From the NCBI GenBank assembly GCA_017617415.1, contig JAFZWH010000013.1:1-64000 (forward strand): a stretch of DNA of 64,000 nucleotides, in the 5' to 3' direction. The position numbers and the translations under genes were made by a program. This stretch comes from Victivallales bacterium. Lineage in GTDB: Bacteria > Verrucomicrobiota > Lentisphaeria > Oligosphaerales > Oligosphaeraceae. Positions 1 through 8,241 of this stretch are shown one piece after another (position 1 is the first letter of the stretch; each line of letters opens with the position of its first letter). The notes under the pieces are model-generated. The model ran no database searches. It saw nothing but the letters and a program-made list of their open reading frames with translations, and was not told the origin of the DNA.

Positions 1-35
1 GGTGAGAGGTTAGAGGTTAGAGGTGAGAGGTTAAA
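1..35. repeat. Heptamer array, GAGGTTA/GAGGTGA family
   Basis: Five 7-bp units in register (ggtgaga, ggttaga, ggttaga, ggtgaga, ggttaaa) at the window edge, just beyond the stop codon of the heparinase-like gene. The same unit family recurs near 26141 and, on the other strand, near 44051. The array may continue to the left of the window. Confidence 0.85.
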
Positions 36-57
36 GTTGAAGAGGGTAGAGGTTTTG

Positions 58-3000
58 TTATTTCCCTTGCCAAGTGCGGTCGTTACGTTGGAATTTGGGA
101 TAGTAGTCCGTGCCGGAACCAGCAGGAAGGTCGGTTGGCAGGAATTGGATTTGGTCAATGGCGCCATCTGGCCAGCGGAGAAGAACGCCATGGCCATTTG
201 CATCTGGCATCTTTTCCACGCCGGGACGGGTGTCCTCCGCATTTTTGAGCGGCACGAGGACCATCAGGAAGTGCGGGTCGTGAAGGCGTTCGGCGGTATG
301 CAGGAGCAGTCCATGCGTTTCGTGGGAGGTAGTCTCGAAGGTGGTTAGTTTCGTCTTCGCATTGGGCGAAGTCACTGGATAGACCGCCAGGCAAGCGGAC
401 GAGCCATTGTTGTTCCAGGGGACTCGTTCCAGCGGTGGCGTGCCGAGCGTGGCGTCCTCGGCGGTGAGGACTTGCCCGCCGTCTACCTTACCATCCAAAG
501 ACAAGGGCAGGGCGGTCTCCGCAGGAACCATCGCGAGGCGGAACAGCTGTGTCTGGGGTTCGCGGGCGTGCAGCGTGACCGCGATGTGCTCTCCTGCCTT
601 CAGGGGGTAACGCCGCGGCTGGGCGTCATTTCGGTGTTTCACTGGCGTCCAGCTTGGAGAGGCCGAGGAGTTGGTGTCCCAGATGGCGATATGGTCATTT
701 CCGATGGTGACGGCAAAACTGTCGGACCTGCCAGGGTCGGGACCTCCTGCGGCGGTCAGCCCACAGAAGACATACTCGCCGTCCGCCGATGCGACAAATT
801 CGAAATGCGCCTTGCCACCGGTCTGTCCCGCCAAACTGGTGAGAATGCTTTGGATGGCGGCAGGAGGGTGTGCGAGCCAGGCGCTCGGGTTGGAGGTGTC
901 CACCTCAAGGTAGCCAGGGAAATGCCATTGCCAGGTGAAATCGTGCAATGCGTCGTCGGCCTTTTGGATGTGGTCATAGACAACGAGGTAGGGCGGGAGG
1001 TCGCCGTCGGCGCGCACGAAGAGGAAGTGCCGTTCGGCGGCGGCGAGATTGCGTCCAGTGGGGACGGGGCGCTGCTGGCTGAAATCCAGATTCCACGCAT
1101 CTCGGGCATCCACGCGAATCCAGTCAATAAATGTATCATGGTGATAGCCAGTGATTTCTCCATTGCTATTGTTATGCCAGGAGATGGGCTGTCCCTCGCC
1201 GTCCACCAGCACGAGATTATGGGCGAAGGAACTGCCGCTTTTGCGGGAGTCGCCGTCATTGCCGTAGCCGCTGTCAATGAAGAAGTCCTGTCCGTAGGCG
1301 CGGAAGGTGAAGGAGCCCTTGTCGGCCTGGTCGTGTCCAGCGGCGTGGGGACCAGCCTCAACGGCGAGGTGGAGTGCATCGTGGTCAAAGCCGCCGTCAC
1401 GGGAAACCGCCAGCCCGCGTCCCCGGAAGAGCATTCCGGAGGGGAGAATGGCTTCGGGAGCGACAGTGACCGGGCATTCCTCAAAGAAAAGCAGATGGGC
1501 AAGCAGTTCGTGAGGCTGCAGGGTGCCCAGATCAACGGCGGCGCGGCCCTTTTCCCATACCCAGCCCATCACTTGGGCGAGTGCGCCGTAACTGAGCGTG
1601 CGTTCGCCTGCCGTCTCAGGGAAATGCGCCAAATAGCCAGCCGCGGAGAAGCGGTCTGGCGGAGCAGGGAGGCTTTCCCCTGGGCGTAGCGGGTCCGTGC
1701 GGGCGAGTTCGGCGAGGCGACCGCAGACGTAGTCATAGACGGGACAGCCCACGGGCGTGGCGTGGTTGCAGTCGGAGAGGTTGTTCCACAAGGGGCGGTT
1801 GGGGAGCATCTCGGCGGCCAGCCAGAGGGGTGCGAGTTGCCAGTTGGTCTCGCAGAAGAGGTCGCCGCGGTCCTGCTGGCGAAGGCATTCGGCGAACTCC
1901 AGTCCCGCACCAATGCCGTAGGAGAGGTAGGCGGGTCCTTCGTGTCCCGCGCCGTCCTGGTCAATTCCGAGGGTAAGGTAGTCTTTGAGATAGCGTCGGA
2001 AATGGAAGAGCAGGGCGTTTTCGGCGGTGGCGGTCTCGCCTTCCAGGGCGAGCATGGCCACGCCGGCGCAGCCGACCAGCCCAGGGCACCAGTTCCAGAC
2101 GCGATTCAGGGGATGGCCGCCCCACGCGCAGTTGTCCTTGCGGCTCTCGCGGTAGATTTCAAGGATGTGGCTTAGCAGGCATTGTTGGATCACGCGCTGT
2201 TCCTCCGGGGTGAGGAAGGCGTGGCACCAGTCGTAGCCGAAGGCAAGGGCGCGCACGAGAAAGGTTCGAGTGTAGTAGAAGCCCTGATTCAAGGCGGGGG
2301 AAGAGGCGGGCAGGGCGCGGGCCAAAGCCACAAGCGCCTGGGCGGCATGGCGGCTGAAGCGCTCGTCCCCGGTGATGAGCCCGACGGCCGCGAGGACCTC
2401 GATGGGACGCACTTGTTTGGTAAGGATGCCCTCGAAGGCCCCGCGTTGACGATGGGCGGGGAGTTTGGTGTCTCCCGCGAATTCCAGCAGTGGCTTGGCG
2501 GCATTCGGCGCATCGTAGGAAACAAGGTATTGCTCTGCGGACGCGAGGAGTTTTTCATAGACGAGTTGCGCGTCTCCGCCTGCGTGTGCCTTGGCTCGAA
2601 GGCGCGGGAGGGTCTCAGCGTTCAGAAGCAGCCGCGGATGCGGCATGGCGTCGGGGCGCGGCGTGGACAGGAGCAGTCGCTCCAGAGAGCGCTGTTCGAT
2701 GCGCAACGCGATGGCCGAGGCATTTGCTTGAGGAACCAGCGCCAGTTGATCAAGCCAGATGGTGGTCGGCTCTTCGGCGGCGAGGTCAACGAAGGTGAAC
2801 TGTAGGCGAGCTTTGTCATTCAAACGGCGTGGGGAGAAAGCGCTGCGGGCGTTCTGGGCAGGCTGAAAGCCGTCCCATGACAGGTAGAAGTCCACCCAGC
2901 CGCCTGTGCTATCCGAGAAGGTGCCGACGCGTTGCGTGTAATATTCCGTGGTGGAGGCGCCTGGAAGGAGCAGTGAGGCTTCCAGACGGCCTCGGCGGGC

Positions 3001-3243
3001 GTTGGTGCGGAAGCGTCCGTAGATTCCCGCATAATTGGCGGTGTCGGCGGGGAGGCCACGGGTAATCCATCCGAAGCCATGCTGAGCGGGGTCGATGGTC
3101 ACGCAAATACATTCCGGCGCTTCGGCAACCACCGTGGTGTTGTCCTTGGACGACCATTTGGCGTTGTCCAATGGCATGGAGAACTCCTGGGCAAGAAGCG
3201 CGGAGAGCAGGAGGAATCCGAAAATGGTCAGGAACTGGCGCAT
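58..3243 (-). CDS. Secreted heparinase II/III-like protein
   Basis: Predicted exported polysaccharide lyase-like protein of 1061 residues. The start is placed at an ATG that directly precedes a good signal peptide (MRQFLTIFGFLLLSALLA); an in-frame upstream start would add 31 residues without export character. No clear Shine-Dalgarno site is visible. Residues about 25-190 look like a carbohydrate-binding beta domain. From about 200 (HPRLLLNAETL) an alpha-helical barrel follows, with the CAWGGHPLNRVWNW block near 370. The heparinase II/III core lies near 631 (HAAGHDQADKGSF, then FIDSGYG). Family members cleave uronic-acid polysaccharides; the substrate cannot be told. It appears monocistronic. 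Confidence 0.85.
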   Translation of the reverse strand: MRQFLTIFGFLLLSALLAQEFSMPLDNAKWSSKDNTTVVAEAPECICVTIDPAQHGFGWITRGLPADTANYAGIYGRFRTNARRGRLEASLLLPGASTTEYYTQRVGTFSDSTGGWVDFYLSWDGFQPAQNARSAFSPRRLNDKARLQFTFVDLAAEEPTTIWLDQLALVPQANASAIALRIEQRSLERLLLSTPRPDAMPHPRLLLNAETLPRLRAKAHAGGDAQLVYEKLLASAEQYLVSYDAPNAAKPLLEFAGDTKLPAHRQRGAFEGILTKQVRPIEVLAAVGLITGDERFSRHAAQALVALARALPASSPALNQGFYYTRTFLVRALAFGYDWCHAFLTPEEQRVIQQCLLSHILEIYRESRKDNCAWGGHPLNRVWNWCPGLVGCAGVAMLALEGETATAENALLFHFRRYLKDYLTLGIDQDGAGHEGPAYLSYGIGAGLEFAECLRQQDRGDLFCETNWQLAPLWLAAEMLPNRPLWNNLSDCNHATPVGCPVYDYVCGRLAELARTDPLRPGESLPAPPDRFSAAGYLAHFPETAGERTLSYGALAQVMGWVWEKGRAAVDLGTLQPHELLAHLLFFEECPVTVAPEAILPSGMLFRGRGLAVSRDGGFDHDALHLAVEAGPHAAGHDQADKGSFTFRAYGQDFFIDSGYGNDGDSRKSGSSFAHNLVLVDGEGQPISWHNNSNGEITGYHHDTFIDWIRVDARDAWNLDFSQQRPVPTGRNLAAAERHFLFVRADGDLPPYLVVYDHIQKADDALHDFTWQWHFPGYLEVDTSNPSAWLAHPPAAIQSILTSLAGQTGGKAHFEFVASADGEYVFCGLTAAGGPDPGRSDSFAVTIGNDHIAIWDTNSSASPSWTPVKHRNDAQPRRYPLKAGEHIAVTLHAREPQTQLFRLAMVPAETALPLSLDGKVDGGQVLTAEDATLGTPPLERVPWNNNGSSACLAVYPVTSPNAKTKLTTFETTSHETHGLLLHTAERLHDPHFLMVLVPLKNAEDTRPGVEKMPDANGHGVLLRWPDGAIDQIQFLPTDLPAGSGTDYYPKFQRNDRTWQGK

Positions 3244-3408
3244 GCGAGAAGAAGATTGGAGAAATGTTTGACGGAACGTAGTTGATAGGCAGGGATTTTT
3301 ACCTTGCCAGCAGTTCAATTTGCCTGTGAATCGCATTTAACCACATACGAAAAGGCGCGGGGTCATGTTTGAAACAGTCGCCGTAAAGGCATTTTCGCAT
3401 GACGGGAG

Positions 3409-4224
3409 TCACTTTGCGTGGGGCTTTTTGCCTTGATAGAGTTGATTGATGAGGTCGAGGATTTTCTTTGGTGCGTCCACGTTGTCCATGCTCAGTTCGG
3501 CGTCGGCGGTGGCGGAGGTGCCGATGTGGATGTCGCCGATGTCGAGGAGTCGCTCCGTGATGTTCTGACGCAACCAGGTGGCGCGGATATCCTTGTGACG
3601 GACCTCGACTTCGTTGCGGGTGATGACGCCTTCGTCGAAGCGCAGACGATAGGTGGTGATGGTATAGACGGTGAAGATACGCCGGATGGCACGGGCGCAG
3701 AACCACAGAAAGTCCACGAAGAGCAGGAGCAGTCCGATGCGCAGCGCCCAGGCGGTGTTGGTCCTGGACTGAAGCCCCACATAAAGCATCAGGATGAGCA
3801 GGAGCCCGAAGAGGATGCCAGGGGGCAGCAGGATTTTCCAGGTGGAGTGGATGGTCAGCAGGACCTCCTCCGGTTCTTCGGTGTCACCAGATGGCACGGC
3901 GGATGACGTGGGGGCGGAGGACTTCGTGGAGGCACTGGCGGCGGTAGCAGAGGCTGATGCGGCTGGGGATGCAGTCACAGGCATAGTGTTGGGCGCGGGG
4001 ACCAGTGGCGCACCACGACCATCGAGGAACTCGCCACAGTATCGACATTTGATGGCCCCCGCCTTGATGGTCTCCAGGCAGTAGGGGCAGGTCTTGGTGT
4101 CCAGCGGCGCGTCTGGCGGCTGCGGGAAGAAGGTCTTGCCACAGTTCGGGCAGGTGGTCTCGTGCCCTTCAATTCGCTCGGCGGGCTCGAAGTCAGTATG
4201 GCAGGCAGGACAGGTTGTTTTCAT
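3409..4224 (-). CDS. Zinc-ribbon and PH-domain membrane protein
   Basis: A 271-residue protein with two N-terminal zinc ribbons: C5/C8/C25/C28 and C46/C49/C60/C63. A low-complexity Ala/Ser linker (about 75-105) follows, then two hydrophobic helices (ILLPPGILFGLLLILMLYVG and ALRIGLLLLFVDFLWF). The C-terminal bacterial PH (bPH2/YdbS-like) domain has TTYRLRFDEGVITR and the IRATWLRQNITERLLDIG region. These domains are usually membrane-associated, with unknown ligands. The start ATG is followed upstream, after 2 bp, by repeat element A, so its promoter must lie within or beyond that element. No Shine-Dalgarno site is visible. Confidence 0.75.
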   Translation of the reverse strand: MKTTCPACHTDFEPAERIEGHETTCPNCGKTFFPQPPDAPLDTKTCPYCLETIKAGAIKCRYCGEFLDGRGAPLVPAPNTMPVTASPAASASATAASASTKSSAPTSSAVPSGDTEEPEEVLLTIHSTWKILLPPGILFGLLLILMLYVGLQSRTNTAWALRIGLLLLFVDFLWFCARAIRRIFTVYTITTYRLRFDEGVITRNEVEVRHKDIRATWLRQNITERLLDIGDIHIGTSATADAELSMDNVDAPKKILDLINQLYQGKKPHAK

Positions 4225-4226
4225 AA

Positions 4227-4374
4227 GTTATTTATTATAAAATCGTTATGAAGAAATGATAGGAAAACTAAGATTCCGTTGGAAAGTGCGAAAAGCAATT
4301 TGCAAGTTGCACAAAGGGTGGTTAAATTAGCAGTGGGACACGCGGGTGGGGGAACCCCCACCCTATAGGAAAAG
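4227..4374 (+). repeat. Promoter-bearing interspersed repeat, copy A
   Basis: One of three related copies (others near 12997 and 49909). It shares gttatttattat and then GAAAACTAAGATTCCGTT with copy C. A promoter-like pair follows: TTGCAA (4300-4305), 17 bp, TAAATT (4323-4328). It ends in a perfect G/C-rich inverted repeat, GGGTGGGGG (4344-4352) and CCCCCACCC (4355-4363). A heptamer array begins about 40 bp later. The same order, box then G-rich hairpin then heptamers, is seen in the other copies. Confidence 0.7.
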
Positions 4375-4403
4375 GCTCGAAACCCTGAGAGGTCTGGGGC
4401 TGA

Positions 4404-4627
4404 GTCCTGAATCTTGAGACTTGGGACCTGAGTCCTGGGTCCTGAGTCCTGAATCTTGAGATTTGGGACCTGGGTCCTGAGACCTGAGTCCTGGGTCCTG
4501 AGACCTGAGGCTTGAGATTTGGGACCTGAGTCCTGAGACTTAGTCTCAGGTTCCGCCCGTCAGGTCTCAGGCCTGAAGTCCCAGGTCCCGTCAGTCATGT
4601 CTCAGGTCTGAAGTCCGAGTCCCGTGG
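4404..4627. repeat. Heptamer array with internal strand switch, GACCTGA family
   Basis: Thirty-two consecutive 7-bp units remain in perfect register. Units from 4404 to 4543 read GtCCTGA/GACCTGA/GATTTGG. From 4544 units read TCTCAGG/TCCCAGG, the reverse complement of the first type, still on the 7-bp frame. The switch point is an inverted repeat (CCTGAGACT / AGTCTCAGG, 4532-4550), so the transcript could fold into a long hairpin. The array fills the space between the small membrane protein gene and repeat element A; no coding potential was found. Confidence 0.9.
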
Positions 4628-4633
4628 CGCTTA

Positions 4634-5140
4634 TCATTCCGTTGCACAGCCGGACAGCGTGGACAAGAGGAGCGCACCGGCGAAGGTCACGACATAGACC
4701 CAGTTGTGCTTTGCGTGGAAACGAAAGGGCCAGGCGACTGCGAGCACGATGGGCGCAATCAGCAGAAAGAGCACACCTGCCCACCATCCCCAATGGCCAA
4801 AGCACCCAATGTATGTGGCGACAAATCCCTCAATGGCAAGCAGTGAAAAGGCGCAGGTCCCCCAAAGCAAGTAACTCTGGCTCCGCGACTTTGGTGCATC
4901 CAATGGCGTGGGAGGCAGACGTCGCCAATGTCGGATGGCGAAGAACAACGCGATTAGGGCGCAGACGACGACTTGAATCCATCCCAAAATGTCCGGGGTG
5001 TTTTCGATACGGACATTCATGCCAATTGATAGGAAAAGTTCAACGAAACCCATCGCCACCAACATGAGGACGGTGCCGTAGAAGGCCAACACAAGGTGCG
5101 CCACGAGGGACAACGCGCGGTGGATAGTTTCGAATTTCAT
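4634..5140 (-). CDS. Small multi-pass membrane protein, unknown function
   Basis: A 168-residue hydrophobic protein with about five predicted transmembrane segments (for example LVLAFYGTVLMLVAMGFVEL, IQVVVCALIALFFAI, LLAIEGFVATYIG, WAGVLFLLIAPIVLAVAW and VVTFAGALLLSTLSG). The start was moved to the internal ATG at MKFETIHRALS because the upstream extension (MLLHHCDIF...) is atypical; neither start has a clear Shine-Dalgarno site. The stop lies 7 bp from the heptamer array. I do not recognise a family. Confidence 0.6.
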   Translation of the reverse strand: MKFETIHRALSLVAHLVLAFYGTVLMLVAMGFVELFLSIGMNVRIENTPDILGWIQVVVCALIALFFAIRHWRRLPPTPLDAPKSRSQSYLLWGTCAFSLLAIEGFVATYIGCFGHWGWWAGVLFLLIAPIVLAVAWPFRFHAKHNWVYVVTFAGALLLSTLSGCATE

Positions 5141-5306
5141 CGGCACAGGGGTGAATGGAAAAATGTCGCAATGATGCAACAGCATATACTTTAAATGATA
5201 AAGTACAAAATGACGCTCTTAATCAAAAATACGGACTGGCATAGATGAAAAGTCACCATGTGGGGCGTGGCTTCATTCGTCTTCATCTGCAAAACATCAC
5301 ATCCAA

Positions 5307-6410
5307 ATGAAAAAACTCAATCTGCTGGAATTGCCTTATACAGAGCTGACTGCATTTGTCGGGGAAATTACTCGTCGAAGCATCAGTGAATTCCTCAAAC
5401 TCCACGTGCGTCTCTATACGGCTGACTTGCGGGAAGCCACTGAGGCATACCTTCTGAGAAGTGGCAAATGTCTGCGACCGAGTTTGTTGCTGCTGTCGGC
5501 GCTGGCTTCCGGCGCCAAACGCCCGGAACAACTTCTGCCCGCAATGGCGGCGGTCGAATGCTACCATGTCGCGACACTGATCCACGACGATATCATCGAC
5601 CACGATGAGTTGCGTCGCGGCAAACCCACCGTCCACGCGTTGATTGCCAGCCAGGCTGCCAAACGTCATCCACGGCTTGTTTCGGACAAGGCGCGCGATT
5701 ATGGTGTAGCCACCGCCATTGTGGCGGGCGACATCCTCTTTGGCTATTCGGCAAGCCTGCTTTCGATGCTGACCCGGCATTTTCCCATTGGGGTCGTGGA
5801 ATCCATTTTGTCCTATCAGTCGTGCATTCTTCATCCCGGACTGCTTCTTGGCGAACAACTTGACATGGAGCTGGAGATGATGGAACTTTCTAAAGTGACC
5901 GACAAATCCGTTGAAAAGATGATGCGTCTCAAGACAGGATTGCTTCTCGGCTTCGCGGCGCGAATCGGCGTTGCCTTGGGGGAACGAAAACCGCTGGAAG
6001 ATTCATCGTTGGCGACGGCGCTGGGCATGGCGGCGGAGGATGCAGGCGTAGCCTTCCAGATTGAGGATGACATTCTGGGGCTTTTCGGTGAAGCAGCGCA
6101 ACTCGGCAAGCCCATCGGTTCCGATCTGCGTGAGGGTAAACCAACTCTTCTGATGGTAAATGCTTGGTCTAAGGCCACGTCTGCCGAACGTAAGCGTCTT
6201 AAGTATATTTTAGGAAATCAAAGACTTACGGAAAGTGACATTGAGGACGCACGTGCCATTGTCGAGCGTACGGGCGCATTGGCGACTTGCCGTCGTCGTG
6301 CAAATTTCATGATCCGTCAGGCCAAGTTGGCGTGCAAGGCTGTGCCTGATGAACTTGCACGACAGGCGTTGTTTTCCTGGATTGACAGCCTTGTCAAGCG
6401 CAGTCACTGA
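5307..6410 (+). CDS. Polyprenyl diphosphate synthase
   Basis: A 367-residue trans-isoprenyl diphosphate synthase that extends allylic diphosphates with IPP, making the long chain used for quinones or undecaprenyl-type carriers. Typical blocks are visible: LRSGKCLRPSL (substrate binding), the first aspartate-rich motif DDIIDHD (D94, D95, D98) followed by RRGKPTVH, and the second motif FQIEDDILGLF near 252-260 followed by GKPIGSDLREGKPTL. Length is slightly above the usual 320-350. Product chain length cannot be judged. It seems a single gene, followed by the initiator tRNA transcription unit. Confidence 0.9.
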   Translation: MKKLNLLELPYTELTAFVGEITRRSISEFLKLHVRLYTADLREATEAYLLRSGKCLRPSLLLLSALASGAKRPEQLLPAMAAVECYHVATLIHDDIIDHDELRRGKPTVHALIASQAAKRHPRLVSDKARDYGVATAIVAGDILFGYSASLLSMLTRHFPIGVVESILSYQSCILHPGLLLGEQLDMELEMMELSKVTDKSVEKMMRLKTGLLLGFAARIGVALGERKPLEDSSLATALGMAAEDAGVAFQIEDDILGLFGEAAQLGKPIGSDLREGKPTLLMVNAWSKATSAERKRLKYILGNQRLTESDIEDARAIVERTGALATCRRRANFMIRQAKLACKAVPDELARQALFSWIDSLVKRSH

Positions 6411-6469
6411 GATTTTCTTTTCCGCCAGTCGGGAGTCATAGGATTTTCGGTGATTTTGTGTCATTTGCC

Positions 6470-6497
6470 TTGAAATTTCGGAAACTGGCGTTATAGT
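6470..6497 (+). promoter_or_regulatory. Promoter of the initiator tRNA gene
   Basis: TTGAAA (6470-6475), 16 bp, TATAGT (6492-6497), ending 37 bp before the mature tRNA. Strong fit to a housekeeping sigma-70-type promoter; the same TTGAAA-N16-TATAAT layout recurs in repeat element B. Confidence 0.65.
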
Positions 6498-6534
6498 ACA
6501 TAAGTTGCCAAAAACAACGACAAATCATACTTGA

Positions 6535-6610
<76 letters not shown>

Positions 6611-6614
6611 TTTC

Positions 6615-6650
6615 AAAGCCTTGGAAATAAAATACTTCCAGGGCTTTTTT
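6615..6650 (+). terminator. Rho-independent terminator after tRNA-fMet
   Basis: Stem AAGCCTTGGAA / TTCCAGGGCTT with a 9-nt loop, followed by six T residues. It begins 5 nt after the CCA end. Confidence 0.8.
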
Positions 6651-6823
6651 ATTGCCAATTGCCCGGTTGATTCCGAAAATACACTGAAACAATCCGAGGC
6701 AGGTAAATGATTCTCCTTTTTATTTCCAGTCCGAAGCAATCTCGCATTATTGCATTATTGTAACCAACACAACAGCATACATTCTTTATGAAGAGATTGT
6801 GCAACATTCGGGAGAGGAAAACG

Positions 6824-7684
6824 ATGAAACGCATCATCAACTACTTCATGCTTTTCGTTGTTGTTTTGGGGGCATGCGAATGTCTCGGACAGACTGCCGA
6901 TGAAAGCGAGATTGGGTTGGAGGTTGAGCAGTTGGAGGTTGAGCATTGGATGCAGGAGCTGCATTTCAATCTGGTTTCAAAGGAGGTTTTGAAGTATATT
7001 TCCTCAATGCAGAGTAGAGAAATTCGCATATTCTTAGAATTGGCTCGGAAATTTGTGGAAGATCCTGCGCTATATAAGGATAAGATACAAAATATAAAAA
7101 ATGCAGTGGCTCGTTTGACGGCATTCTCTTACTTGGTGGGAGACTGTTTTGTTGAACAATTCCGCATACATGCCAAGGAGGGACTTTATCTGCATAAACT
7201 GTTTGTCTTTTATGACAATGGAAATGTCTGGGAGGAAACTGGTTTCTCCATTCGGGAAACGTCTGATGCTTCCTCCAAGAACGCGGACAGTCAAACTGCC
7301 GAGAATGAAAAGGCAATTCATTTTGTCGATATTACCACCATAGACGATTTTCATATCGATACTCCCGATAAATTAAGCACACGCGCCGTGGTCAGCCGTG
7401 AAGAGTCATACCATTTCATTCCGTGGGAATACATGGAGATTGCCGATGCCGCATATTGCGCCAAGCGAGACGAGATTCTAAAACAAGTCTTGGAATTGAT
7501 GCAACAAAACCAGACAGAAGAATTGAAAAGTCTGCTTGAACGTTGCCACCTGACGAATGATGAATACTATTGGGGCTTTTCTGAGCAGGATTCGGCACAA
7601 ATCGCCAAAGCGTCCGGCAAAGTGGTTGGAATTGGAATTCAGGATGGCGCCTTGTGTCTTATTACTTCGTTGGCAGAAGAATAA
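6824..7684 (+). CDS. Predicted lipoprotein, unknown function
   Basis: A 286-residue protein. Its start is set by a good Shine-Dalgarno (GAGAGG) 7 bp before ATG; an in-frame ATG 36 bp upstream lacks one. The signal MKRIINYFMLFVVVLGAC ends with a lipobox (VLGAC), so it is probably lipidated and membrane-anchored. The mature part is mixed alpha/beta, rich in acidic and charged residues, with no motif I recognise. It is the first of three exported-protein genes that are clearly more AT-rich than the rest of the window. The next gene starts at its stop codon (TAATG overlap), so they are cotranslated. Confidence 0.75.
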   Translation: MKRIINYFMLFVVVLGACECLGQTADESEIGLEVEQLEVEHWMQELHFNLVSKEVLKYISSMQSREIRIFLELARKFVEDPALYKDKIQNIKNAVARLTAFSYLVGDCFVEQFRIHAKEGLYLHKLFVFYDNGNVWEETGFSIRETSDASSKNADSQTAENEKAIHFVDITTIDDFHIDTPDKLSTRAVVSREESYHFIPWEYMEIADAAYCAKRDEILKQVLELMQQNQTEELKSLLERCHLTNDEYYWGFSEQDSAQIAKASGKVVGIGIQDGALCLITSLAEE

Positions 7685-8241
7685 TGAATTTTCTTAATCT
7701 CATATCGCGTTTGCTGATAGCTTTTTTTGTCATCGGCTGTATTTTAGTGGCGTATTTACTGTTTTTTTATTATCCGCAACGGAAGACCGACACCTTGCCA
7801 GACATTGCGAGTTTCAATCGTCGGTGTGGGCTATATGATATTCCACTGTTCAGGACTGATGGAGAGATTCTTTGTTTTGAATGTATCTATATGACTGGCC
7901 GAAATGCCTGTCTTCTCGGAAAATTTGATGATGACTTGGAGTTCTTCCAGAATTTGGCGAAGCGAATTCCGTTGAAATCCATTGAAAATGGTCTTCCCTT
8001 TGACACGCCAGATGAGCTTCGCTATAGTTGGAGTTTTTACTTGTTGCCCATGCAGGACGGCATGGAAGGCACTCGGATCTTCGATGAAATTCGGCGCAAT
8101 TTCCACGTGACTGGCGACCATCACGTGGTATTGGATGAGCATTTGTATTACTTTACTTTCCATATTCGCACAGCGAGTTATGACATGGTCATTGACAAAA
8201 ATACGAACCTTTTTCTCCTCAGCATTCATGTTAGAAACTAA
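7684..8241 (+). CDS. Single-pass membrane-anchored protein, unknown function
   Basis: A 185-residue protein whose ATG overlaps the previous stop (TAATG). One N-terminal hydrophobic helix (LISRLLIAFFVIGCILVAYLLFFYY, a signal anchor) precedes an extracytoplasmic domain of about 150 residues. A cysteine in the helix (VIGC) resembles a lipobox but continues into a hydrophobic stretch, so anchoring by the helix seems more likely. Function is not recognised. AT-rich codon use matches its neighbours and not the flanking genome. Confidence 0.7.
   Translation: MNFLNLISRLLIAFFVIGCILVAYLLFFYYPQRKTDTLPDIASFNRRCGLYDIPLFRTDGEILCFECIYMTGRNACLLGKFDDDLEFFQNLAKRIPLKSIENGLPFDTPDELRYSWSFYLLPMQDGMEGTRIFDEIRRNFHVTGDHHVVLDEHLYYFTFHIRTASYDMVIDKNTNLFLLSIHVRN

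Noticed and set aside
1-35. Telomere-like repeat suggesting a linear chromosome end
   Set aside because: GAGGTTA units look telomere-like, but the same family appears inside the window and on both strands, and coding genes continue normally. The window start is arbitrary.
4342-4363. Hairpin in repeat element A as a terminator
   Set aside because: Perfect GC stem but no T-run on either side and a 2-nt loop; it is conserved in form in copies B and C, so it is better viewed as part of the repeat.
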